Below are positions 38,201 to 50,200 of a stretch of DNA of 64,000 bases, piece by piece. The DNA is from Stappia indica (GTDB taxonomy: Bacteria > Pseudomonadota > Alphaproteobacteria > Rhizobiales > Stappiaceae). Numbering within the stretch: the stretch's first letter is position 1; every line of letters starts with the position of its first letter. Made by a program: the position numbers and the translations under genes. The stretch lies in the NCBI RefSeq assembly GCF_001696535.1, contig NZ_MBQE01000004.1, forward strand, positions 62,001 to 126,000. Direction: 5' to 3'. Under the pieces are notes generated by a model. The model had not been told where the DNA came from and did no database searches. It saw only the letters and a list, made by a program, of their open reading frames with translations.

Positions 38201-41200
38201 CCGATTTCACCGAGGCGCCCGACGCGGACGGGCGCTGGCATCATGTCCGCTCGATCCTGGATGTCGATCCGCCGGAGGAGACGGAACGGCTGGCGGCTGC
38301 CGTCGCCGCGCGCGACCTGGAGCAACTTGCCGATGCCTGGACGCATGGTGCGGCCATCGACTGGTTCGCGCTCTGGCGGGACCGCGCGCCGCGCCGCGTG
38401 CCGCTGCCGACCTATCCGTTCGAAAAGGTCCGCTGCTGGTACCCCGAGCAGCCGGATGCGCCGTCTGTGGTCAATCCGCTGGGCTCGCGGCTGAAGCTGC
38501 ATCCGTTCATCGGTCGCAACGTCTCGACGCTGTCGGGCCTGCGCTACGAGACCGATATCCATCTCGGCGAGCTGCTGGACTATGTGCAAACGCGTGGCCG
38601 GCAGCAGACGGTCCTGCCGATGGTCGCGGTCGAGACAGTCGCGGCCCTCGCCCGGATAGCCGGGCTTGCCGGACCGATGTCGGTCGAGGATCTGCAGGTG
38701 CTCGGCTTGCCCGACTGGCCCGCGGTCAAGACCCTAACCCTGACGCTGGAGCCGGCGGGCGACGGGTTCCTCGCCCGCGTCGTCGCCCGCGATGGAGAGG
38801 CGTCCGAAACGCCATGGCTCCAGGCGCGGGTTGCAATGGGTACGGCACCCGATGGGCAGGTTGACCTCGACGCCCTGAAGGCTGCCAGCCCCGAGGTTCT
38901 GGACCACGCGCGGATCTATGGCGACCTTGCGCGAGCCGGACTAGGTTTCGGTCCCTATCTGGAAGGGATTGCGAGTGCTTTCCGGCTTGCCGATGGCGGC
39001 CTTCTCTGCGAGCTGCGCGAGGAGGGGCCGCAGCAGGACTGGTTCCGCAAGAACCTTGTGCTTTCCTCGATCGCGCTAGGCGCGGCCTGGCAGGCGCTGG
39101 AGCTGCTGGTGTCGGGCGGCGAACCGCTGGCGCTGGCGGGTGTCACGCGCACGGATGTTTCAGGCGGCGACGTTGCCGCCGTGCTCTGCCAGCCGGGAAG
39201 TGATGGCGCGTTCGACCTGTCGTTCCTCGACAGGCGTGGGCGCATCCTCGCGCGCTGTGCAGGTGTCGCTGTGGTTCCTGTCGCACGCTTCGTCGCCGCG
39301 GCTTCCAGTCCTGCCCCCGAGCCGGTAACGACGGTCGCTGGCGAGGCCGGCAAGACGGCGGACTGGGCAGCACAGGAGCTTCGCCGGATCGCCGCCGGGA
39401 TCCTGAAATTCAATCCGGACGATCTCGGCCTGCGCGATCCCTTCCATGATCTCGGCTTCGATTCCATTTCGCTGACGCGTTATGCGGGCGAAATCGGGTC
39501 CGCCTTCGGGATCGAGCTCTCGCCGGCGATCTTCTTCGAATGCGAGCATGTCGAGGCGCTGGCCGAGCATCTGGTGCGACGCCATCAGATCGCACCGCCG
39601 GTCGAGAGCGTGCCCGCAGCCGCCGCGCGGCGCGCCGCGCCCATGGCCGCAGCTCCGGTTCCGACCATCTCGCAGCCAGTCGCCGGAGCGGCGCATACGT
39701 GCGGAGATGACCGTATCGCGATTGTCGGCATGGCCGGCAGCTTTCCCGGCAGCCCGGACATCGAGAGTTTCTTCGACAACCTGTTGGCCGGGCGCGACCT
39801 GACGCGGGACCTGCCGCTTCAGCGGTATGGCGAGGCCTATCGTACCCGCGTTGCGGCCGCATCCTTCCCCCGGCGCGGCGGGTTTCTCTCCGATATCGAC
39901 CGCTTCGACGCGGCCGCGTTCCGCATCTCGCCGGCCGAGGCCGAGCGGATGGACCCGCAGCAGCGGCTGCTGCTGGAAACCGCCTGGCATGCGGTCGAAA
40001 ACGCCGGTGTGGAGCCGTCCGATCTGCCGAAGGCGACCGGCGTCTTCGTTGGCGTGACCAGCCTCGACTATGCGGCGCTTCTTGCCGCCCACAGGGTCGC
40101 GGCGGACGGGCATGTCGCAACCGGAAACTCGCTGGCGATGGTCGCCAACCGCGTGTCCCATGCCTTCGACCTCTCCGGCCCGAGCGAGGCCATCGACACG
40201 GCCTGTTCCAGCTCGCTGGTCGCCCTGCTGCGCGCCGCGCAGGCGCTGAAGGACGGGCGCTGCGAGACCGCGCTCGTCGGCGGCGTCAATCTCTGCCTCG
40301 CCGCGGAAGGCTTCGAGGGACCGCACAATGCGGGCATGTTGTCGCCGGACGGGCGCTGCAAGAGCTTCGGCGCCGGAGCGGACGGCTATGCCCGCGGCGA
40401 GGGCGTCGCGGTGCTGGTGCTCAAGCGGCTGAAGGATGCCGAGCGTGACGGCGACCGCATTCTCGGCACGATCATCGGCGGGGCGCAGAACCATGGCGGC
40501 CGCGCCGGTGCCCTGACCGCGCCCAATGCGAAGGCGCAGGCGGCGCTTGTCGAGGAGGCGATGGCGGGCATCGATCCCGCGACCATCGGCTATATCGAGG
40601 CGCACGGAACCGGCACCCATCTCGGCGACCCGGTCGAGGTCAACGGCCTCAAGCGGGCCTTCGCCGCCCTTACCGGGCGCGAGAGCGTTGCGGAGCCGCA
40701 TATCGGGCTCGGCACGGTCAAATCGTCCATCGGCCATCTGGAAGCGGCTGCGGGGCTTGCCGGTGTCGTCAAGGTGCTTATGGCGATGCAGCGGGGCGAA
40801 TTGCCGCCGACGCTCCACTGCGACGAGATCAATCCGCATGTCAACCTTGCCGGCAGTCCGTTCCGTCTGGTGCGGAGCCGCGAGGCGTGGCCCCGACCTG
40901 TCGATGCGTCCGGCGCTCCTTTGCCGCGCCGCGCCGGCGTCAGCAGCTTCGGCTTCGGCGGAACCAACGCCCATGTGGTGCTTGAGGACTACACGGGCGA
41001 GCACCCGCCCCAGCGCCGGCCTTTGCCACCGCGCCGCTTCGCGGCAACGCGCTACTGGATCCCCGGGGTCTCGCCCGCGGACGAGACGCTCGTCTTCGTG
41101 CCGAACTGGCGGGAGCGTGAGGTCTCGGCCGGAGGCTTTGCGGGCCGGCGCATCGTTGTTGCCTGCGACGTTCCCGTCGAAGCAAGGCCGGGCTGCGAGC

Positions 41201-44200
41201 TCGTCTCACTTGCGCTCGGACGGGGCGCGGTTGCGGCGCGCTATGGCCGCGCGGCGGCGCATCTGCTGGGTGTGTTGCGCGACCTGGTGAAACGACCGGG
41301 CGAGGACAAGGTCTTGGTGCAGCTTGCCCTGTCGCCGGCACGCGAGGGCGCCTTGCTTGCGGGGCTTGGCGCAATGCTCGACACCGCTGGCATCGAGGAT
41401 CCGCGCATCCTCGGGCAGGTGATCGAACTGCCCGAAGGGCTGGCGCCCGATCATGCCGCCCGCCTGTTGGCGAGTGAGGCAGGGACCGGGGCGGGCACGC
41501 GGATCCGCTATTCGAACGGCCAACGCCTCGAGCGCACCTGGCGCGAGGTGCCGGCAGGGGGTGCGAGTTTCCAATGGCGGCCGCGCGGTGTCGTGCTGGT
41601 CACCGGCGGCATGGGGCGGCTCGGCCGGCTGGTCGCGCACGATATCGCGCAAACGGCAAAGGGGGCGGTGCTGGTTCTGACCGGCTCGCGGCCGCTCGAC
41701 GACGCCCGCGAGGCGTTCCTTGACGAGCTCCGGGCGCTCGGCGCGGTTGCCGGCTACCGGCAGGTGGACATGGGCGATGCCGAGGCTGTCGCAGGTCTCG
41801 TTGCCCATGTGATTGAGGTGCACGGCACGCTGAATGCGGTGGTGCACTGCGCCGGGACGCTCCGCGACGCGCATCTCGCCTGGAAGCGGGAGACGGACCT
41901 TGCCGAGGTTCTCGCCCCCAAGGTGACGGGTGCGCTGGCCCTGCGCGAGGCGTGCAGCGGGCTGGATCTCGACGCCTTCGTGCTGTTTTCCTCTCTTGCC
42001 GGCGCCTTCGGCAATGCCGGACAGGCCGACTACGCTGCCGCAAACGGCTTCCTCGACGCACTGGCAGAGCACTCGGGCGGCCGGATCGCCTCCATCGGCT
42101 GGCCGCTCTGGCAGGGCGGCGGGATGGAGGCCGGCGAGGAGGTGCAGGCGGCGCTGTTCGGGCGCATTGGCCAGCGACCGCTGGAAGCGGGCGCGGGATT
42201 TGCCGCGATGCACGCCATTCTCGGTGCCGGCCACGCGCAGGCCGCTGTCATCGCCGGCGATGCGGCGCGCGCTCGTCGGTTCTTCTCGCGACAGGACGCG
42301 TCCGAAGTTGTGACGAGCGAGCCTCAGGCGACGACGGATCGTCGTGCCGTCCCCTCGGAGTTGCTGTCCCGCACGACAGCGCGGCTGGGTGCGCTCTTCG
42401 CAACGATCAGCGGCCATCCGGCCGGGCGGATCGATCCGCAGGCTCCGCTGGAGGACTACGGCATCGACTCCCTGATGATCACCAGGCTCAACAGCGAGCT
42501 GGCCGGGATCTTCGAGGCGCTGCCGAAAACCCTGTTCTTCCAGTATCGCACGCTCGCCGCGATTGCCGGCTGGCTCGCCGAGCGTCAGCCCGATGCCTGC
42601 CGCCGCTGGACCGGCCTCAGCGATGTCGCAGTGTCCGCGCCGGCCTTCGTTGCGCCGGCACAAGCGAGCGCCGCCCCGTCGCGCAACGTGCCGATGGACC
42701 GCGCCGAGCCGATTGCGGTGATCGGCCTTTCCGGCCGGTATCCGGGCGCCGACACCCTGGATGCCTTCTGGGAGAACCTCCGGTCCGGCCGCGACATGGT
42801 GGGCGAGATCCCGGCCGAGCGCTGGGGCCTTGAGGGTTTCTTCGAGCCGGATGCCGACGAGGCGGTCGCCTCGCAGCGCAGCTATTCGCGCTGGGGCGCG
42901 TTCCTTCAGGACTTTGCCGGTTTCGATCCGCTGTTTTTCCGCATCTCGCCGAGGGACGCGGCAGCGATGGACCCGCAGGAGCGCCTGTTCTTGATGAGCG
43001 CCTGGGAGGCCTGCGAGGATGCCGGCTACACCCGCGCGCGGCTGAAGGCTGTGGCCGGTGGCCGGGAGGGCGCCGATGTCGGCGTCTTCGCCGGCGTGAC
43101 CAAGACCGGCTACGCGCTGCACGGCCCGTTCCGGGGCGAGGGCGGGGCGATGGTGCGTCCGTCGACTTCCTTCGCCAGCGTTGCCAATCGGGTTTCGCAC
43201 GCGCTCGACCTTGCCGGGCCGAGCCTGCCGGTCGACACCATGTGCTCTTCCTCGCTGACGGCGATCCACGAGGCTTGCGAGCAGCTGCGGGTCGGGAACT
43301 GCGCCATGGCGCTGGCCGGCGGCGTCAATCTCTACCTGCACCCCTCGAACTATGCCGAACTCTGCGCCTCGCACATGCTGAGCCCGAGCGGGCGATGCCA
43401 CAGCTTCGGTGCAGCGGCCGACGGCTTCGTGCCCGGCGAGGGTGTCGGCTGCGTGTTGCTCAAGCCGCTCTCCCGCGCGCTCGCCGATGGCGACCGCATT
43501 CATGCGGTGATCCGCGGGAGCGCGATCAATCACGGCGGGCGTGCCAACGGCTACACCGTGCCTAGCCCGGCGGCGCAGCGCGACGTGGTGCGCGCCGCGC
43601 TTGAACAGGCGGGGCTGTCGGCGCGCGATGTGAGCTATATCGAGGCGCATGGCACCGGTACGGTCCTTGGCGATCCCATCGAGGTCGACGGCCTGACTCA
43701 GGCTTTTGCGCCCGATACGGCCGACACCGGCTTCTGTGCGCTGGGATCGGTGAAGTCCGCTATCGGGCACCTCGAGGCAGCCGCCGGCATCGCCGGCCTG
43801 ACCAAGGTGATCCTGCAGATGCGCCACGGCATGTTGGCGCCGACGCTGCACGCGGAGACGGTCAATCCCAATCTCGACCTTGCCGCAACGCCCTTCGCGC
43901 TCCAGCGACAGGCGGCGGAATGGCGCGCGGATGGGCCGCGCATTGCCGGCATTTCCTCCTTCGGGGCGGGCGGCGCCAATGCGCATGTGATCGTCGAGGA
44001 GTGGCGGGAGAGCCATGGAAGCGCCGCGCCCGCGCCTGCACCCCAGGCCATCGTCCTGTCGGCCCGCACGCCGGAGCAGCTGCGCGCGCAGGCGGAGAAC
44101 CTGTTGGTGGCGCTTCGGTCCGGCATTGCGACGGGCACTCCTGTTTCGCTGCAGGCCGTTGCGGCCGGCATCGCGGAAGACCTTGCCGCCGTGCTCGGCG

Positions 44201-47200
44201 TGGAGGTGGCGGATATCGATCCGGGCGAGAGCTTCGATGCGTTGGGGCTGGAGAGGCCGGAACTGCTGGCGCTGCGGCGCCGCCTCGAAGAGCGCTTGCC
44301 CGCCGCCCGGCTGCCCTTGCTTGACCGGTTCGCCAATATCGAGACGCTGGCCGAGACCGTGGCTGCGCAAGGGCTTTCGGCAGAGAAAAGTGCGGCCCTG
44401 CCGCTCGAGGCGGTCGCCTATACGCTGCAGGTCGGGCGCGAGGCCTTTGCCCATCGCCTCGGCATCGAGGCGGCAAGCATCGACGACCTAGCCGCGCGGC
44501 TGGGCGACTGGCTGTCGGGCAAGGCGGGTGCCGGCATCCATGCAGGAGAGGCGAAGGCTGCCGACGGCCTGCTCGCGACCCTGCGCGGCGATGGCGTGTT
44601 GCAGGAGCTCGCGGAACGCGCCTGGCAGGAAGGCCGGCTCGACAAGCTGCTGGCCCTGTGGGCCGAGGGCATCGACATCGACTGGGCGCGGCTGCCGCGC
44701 GGCACCCGCCCGGCCATTGTCTCGCTGCCGACCTATCCTTTCGCGCGGGACCGCTACTGGCTGCCGCAGACCGAAGCGCCGGCGAGCGGAGAGCTGGAAC
44801 AGGCGATCACCGCAGCGCAGGGCGACGAACAGATGGAGGCCGAGCAGGACCGGCTCGACCGGCTTGTCGCGTCGGTGCTGGCGGCGCAGCTTGCCCGGGT
44901 GCCCGAGGGGGCCGTCACGCAGGATCTTCGCCGCTGGTATCGCGCTGCGCGCGATCTGCTGGCGCAGACCGGCAGTGAAGCCCTTTCCGAGGACGACGCT
45001 TGGGCCCGCTGGCACGCCAGCCGCGGGGCGGGCGGTCTGGCAGCCCAGATGCGCCTTGCGGAAGCCTCGCTGGCGACGCTGCCGGAGATCCTGACCGGGG
45101 CGTGCAAGGCGACGGACGTGCTGTTCCCGCAGGGCTCGCTGGAGCTGGTCGAGGCGGTCTACAAGCAGAACGCGGTGGCCGCGCGGTTCAGTGAGGCCCT
45201 CGCACAGACCGCTGCGAAACAGGTCGGCGCAAGCCGGCCGGACCGTCCCTTGCGCATCCTGGAGATCGGCGCGGGGACGGGCGGGACCAGCGAGCCGGTC
45301 TTCGCGGCGCTCGCGCCGCTCGCCGGTCGCATCGCCGAGTATTGCTACACCGATGTGTCGCGCGCCTTCCTGATCCATGCCGAGCGCAGCTATGCGGGCC
45401 GGGTGCCGGGCCTGAGGACGGCACTGCTGGATATCGAAAAGCCGCTCGCCGGGCAGGCTGTCGAGCCCGGGCGCTACGATCTTGTCATCGCCGCCAACGT
45501 CCTGCATGCGACGGCCGATATCGTCCGCACGCTCAAGTCCGTGCGCGAGACCATGGCGCCGGGCGGCGTGCTGCTGGTCAACGAGACGAGCAGGGCGACA
45601 CTGTTCACCCACGTCACCTTCGGTCTGCTGGAAGGCTGGTGGCGCTTCACCGATGGCGAGCGCCGTATTCCCGGCACGCCGTCGCTCGCGCCCGAGAGCT
45701 GGGCGAAAGCCCTGCGGGAAGCCGGCTTCGACTGGATCGCCGGCTCCGGCAAGGCCGAACGGCGACTTGGGCAGCAGCTGTTTGCCGCGCGGGCGATCGG
45801 AGCCAGCGCGTCGGCTGCGGCGCCCGCGGAAAAACCGCTCGCCGAACCGGTGGCGGTATCCCGCCCGCAAGAGGCGGCAAGCGACGTCCGCCAGGATCTG
45901 CGCGGCCTGTTGCGCGGGCTTGTCGCGACGACGCTGAATGTCGCGCCCGAGAGCATCGACGTGACGCGCAGCTTCGCGGATTACGGCCTCGACTCGATCC
46001 TCGGCGCGGAATTCGCCCATCGCCTGCGCAAGGCGCTGGGCATCCCGTTCGACCAGACGCGCCTGTTCGATTTCGCCAGCGTCGGCCAGCTGGAGGCGTT
46101 CCTGCGGCGCGAGCATGCCGACGCGGTGGCCGCGCTGAACAGCACGGATGCCGTGCCCGCCACGCCGCTCGCCGCTCGGGCACCTGCGCCGGCCCCTGTT
46201 CTGGCACGCTCGGCGGAAAGCCCTGCCGAGCCCATCGCCATCATCGGTGTCAGCGGGCGCTTCGCCGGATCGCAGACCGTCGAGGAGTTCTGGCAGCACC
46301 TGATGGCGGGCGACGACCTCGTCGGCCCGGTGACCCGCTTCGACCTTGTCCCGCATTACCGGGATGTGCCGGAGGGCAGCTATGGCCGGCATGGCAGCTT
46401 CATCGAGGATGTCGACCGCTTCGATGCGATGTTTTTCGGCATTTCCGGCCTCGAGGCGACCTGGATGGACCCGCAGCAGCGGCTGTTCCTGGAGGAGGCC
46501 TGGAAGACGCTGGAGCATGCTGGCCATGCGGGCTCCGATATCGTCGGCTCGCGCTGCGGCGTCTTCGTCGGCTGCGCCCATGGTGACTATCAGGAGCTGT
46601 TCCGCGAGCAGCCGCCGGGCCAGGCGTTCTGGGGCAACACGACCTCGCTGATCCCCTCGCGGCTCTCCTATTGGCTGGACCTCAAGGGGCCGGCGATTGC
46701 GGTGGATACCGCCTGTTCCAGCTCGCTGGTTGCCGTCCACATGGCCTGCCGCAGCCTGCGCGAGGGCGAGTGCGACATGGCGCTCGCCGGCGGCGTCTTC
46801 GTCCAGAGTTCGCCGCGCTTCTTCCTCTATGCCAACCAGGCCAACATGCTGTCGCCGAGCGGGCGCTGTGCCCCGTTCGGGGCGGGCGCGGACGGCATCG
46901 TGCCGGGAGAGGCCGTGGCCGCTGTTCTGCTCAAGCCCTTGTCGAAGGCGCTGGCCGACGGCGATACGGTGCACGGCGTCATCCTGGGCAGCGGCACCAA
47001 CCAGGACGGCACCACCAACGGCATCACCGCCCCGAGCGCCCTGTCGCAGGAGCGCCTGATGCGCGAGGTCTACGAGCGGTTCGGCATCGATCCGGAGAGC
47101 ATCGCCGTTGTCGAGGCGCACGGCACCGGCACGCCGCTGGGCGATCCCATCGAGCACGCGGCCCTTGCCCGTGTGCACGGGGGCGAGCAGGCGGGCGGAA

Positions 47201-50200
47201 AGCTGCTCGGCTCGGTCAAGTCGAACATCGGTCACGCCACGACGGCCGCGGGCATTGCGGGCCTCATCAAGGCGGTGTGGAGCCTGAAGCACGCGATGGT
47301 GCCGCCGGTGCTGCATTTCGGCGGCGGCAACCCTTCCATCGATTTCTCGCAAAGTCCGTTCCGGGTGAACGGCGAGCCGCTTGCCTTCCCAACGAAGGAC
47401 GGGGCGCCCCGCCGGGTCGCGGTCAGCTCCTTCGGCTTCGGCGGCACGAACGCGCATGCGGTCTTGCAGGAAGCGCCCGCCCAGCCGCCGGCGGCAAGCA
47501 GCCTGCCGTCGTTCCTCTTCGTTTTCTCCGCGCGCAACGAGGCGCTGCTGCGCCAACTCGCCGAGCGCATGGCCGCCCATCTGGAGACGGCAGGCGATAG
47601 CGAAGCCGCCGACATTGCCCACACGCTGCTCGTCGGCCGTCGTCCCATGGCCGAGCGTCTCGCTATCGTTGCGGGTGGAACGCGGGACCTTGTCGCGAAG
47701 CTAAAGGTGTGGGCGCGTGGCGAGAATGCGGATGGCATCCACCGCGCATCGGCATCGCCGTCGGATGAGAGCGGCAATGCAGCGCTTGCGGCCGACTGCC
47801 GCCGGATCGTCGAGGCTCTCACAGCCTCGCAAGGGGCGGATCCGCAGGCGTGGGACGAGGGGCTGCAGCAGCTTGCCGGCGCCTGGGTCCAGGGCGCGGA
47901 AATCGAGGGAACCGGGCTGTTCGGCTCTGGCCGCCGCCGGGTGCCGCTGCCGGCCTCGCCGCTTGCCGGAAAATCCTATTGGGTGACGGAGAAGCAGAAA
48001 GACGTCGCGCTTCAGCCGGTCCCTCGTGCCGCGGCGTCCGAAGTGTCTCGCACCGAGCAGCGGTCCGCGCCTGTTGCCCCTGCCGAGCCGGCGATGCCGC
48101 TGCGCCTTGCCGATCCGGCTGCGCTCGCGGGGCCCTATGAGGCGATGAGCGGGCGGAAGCCGTCCGTCAGGCTTGCGCCGCTGGAGGCGATGGCCGGTCC
48201 TGCCGTGGCACAGCATCCGCAGGAAACCGGCGGCGTACGCCTTGCCGGCGACCAGGACGGCGTGCGCCGGCTGGAGCTGACTGGGCGCTGGGGCGAGGCA
48301 ACGCGCCGCGATATCGAGCGCGTCCTGCGCGAGGCGGAAGAGGACGAGGCGCTTCGCGCGGTCATCGTCCAGGGGGGCGAGGCGTGGAGCGCTTCCAGCG
48401 CAACAGCCGGCGACACGCTCAGCACCGCGCTGCTCGACTGCCCGTTGCCGGTGGTCGCCGTCATTGACGCTCCGGCCACAGGAGACGGCGCAGCATCCGC
48501 GCTGCTCGCCGATTTCGTCGTCCGTGCCGAGGATGCACCCCTTTCTTCCCTGCCGCCGCTTCCCTCCGGGCTGCCCTGGCAGCTTGCCGCGCGCCGAGTC
48601 GAGACGGGGATGGAGACTGTGGCCGCGGATCGCGCCGAAGCCGCCGCGGCGGAGCTTGCCGCCTCCATCGCCGGCGCGCCGCGCGAGGCACTCGTTCTGC
48701 TGAAGGCGCATATGCGCAAGGCCATGCCCCAGCTCGTCGGCGCGGGGCTCATGGGATCGCCGAAGCGCGGCCGCCTGCAGCAGCTCAGGCTGGAGGCTGG
48801 GACCTCAAGTCCGCCTGCAATGTCCTCGCGCCGGGTGCCGCTGGCGACCTCGGTGATGAAGCTGGAAGCCTTCCCCGATGGCGTCGTGCTGCTGCGCATG
48901 CTGGAGCGGGCAGGGCGCAACACCTTCACCACCGGTTTCATGGACGGGATCGAGGAGGCCTTTGCCGCCATCGCGACGATGCCCGAGGCCAAGGTCGTCG
49001 TCCTGACCGGCCATGACGGCTACTTCGCCTGCGGCGGCACGTCCGAGGGACTGACCGAGCTGCAGGCCGGCGAGGCACGCTTCACCGACCGGCGGATTTA
49101 CAGCCTGCCGCTCGCCTGTCCGCTGCCGGTGATCGCCGCCATGCAGGGGCACGGCATCGGTGCGGGATGGTCGCTCGGCCTGTATTGCGACGAGGCCATC
49201 TTCGCGACCGAAGGCCTCTATCACAGCAACTACCTCTGGTACGGCTTCACCCCCGGCGCAGGCGCGACGCTGATCTTCCCGCATCGGCTTGGCGATGATC
49301 TCGGCCGGGAAGTGCTCTTCAGCGCACGCGAGTATCGCGGCCGCGAGCTGGCCGGCCGGGCGCCCCATCTCGATGTGCTGCCGGCCGCGCGGGTGCTCGA
49401 CGAGGCATTGGCGCGGGCGCATGCGCTGGCCCGCCGGCCGAAGGCGGACCTCATCGCCGCCAAGGCGGACGGCGCGGCCACCGTCGCCCGGCATCTCGAC
49501 GAGGTGCTGCGGCGCGAATTCGCCATGCATGAGACCACCTTCATCGGCAGCGACCGCGTTCGCGCCCGCATTGCGGAGAAATTCGGCGAGGCGTTGCCCG
49601 CGCCTGGGCGGCAGCCGGCGCCCCCTTCCGCCGGGCGTGCGGACCTGCGGCCGAACACTCGCGAGCGGCTCGTCGCCTCGCTCGCCGAGGACCTGATGAT
49701 CGATGTGGTAGAGATCCGCGACGATGCCGGCTTCCTTGAGCTGGGGCTCGACTCGATCCTCGCCGTCACCTGGATCCGCAAGCTGAACGCGCTGTTCGGC
49801 ATCGAGTTGCCGGCGACCGTGGTCTACGCGCACCCGACCGTCGGAGCGCTTGCGACCCATGTCGCCGGACTTGTCCCGTTGCAGGCTTCCCCGCAAGCTG
49901 TGCCGGAGCCGGCTGCACCTGTTGCCCAGGCAGCGCCCGTGGCTAATGGCGCCGCGACGCATAATGCAGAGATCCGCAAGCGGCTTGTCGCCTCGCTCGC
50001 CGAGGACCTGATGATCGACGTGGGCGAGATCCGCGACGATGCCGGCTTCCTGGAGTTGGGACTCGACTCGATCCTCGCGGTTACCTGGATCCGCAAGCTG
50101 AACGCGCTGTTCGGCATCGAACTGCCGGCTACCGTGGTCTACGCGCATCCGACCGTCGGCGCGCTCGCGGCCCATGTCGCCGGGCTCGTCCCGGTCAAGA

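Noticed and set aside
48210-48800. Frameshift in PKS1 explaining the decayed first ECH
   Set aside because: The reading frame is continuous and the residues are crotonase-like but diverged, so this is domain decay, not a sequencing or frameshift error.
49666-50193. Assembly artefact behind the twin ACP repeat
   Set aside because: The copies differ at many synonymous bases and have different linkers, which a misassembled duplicate would not.
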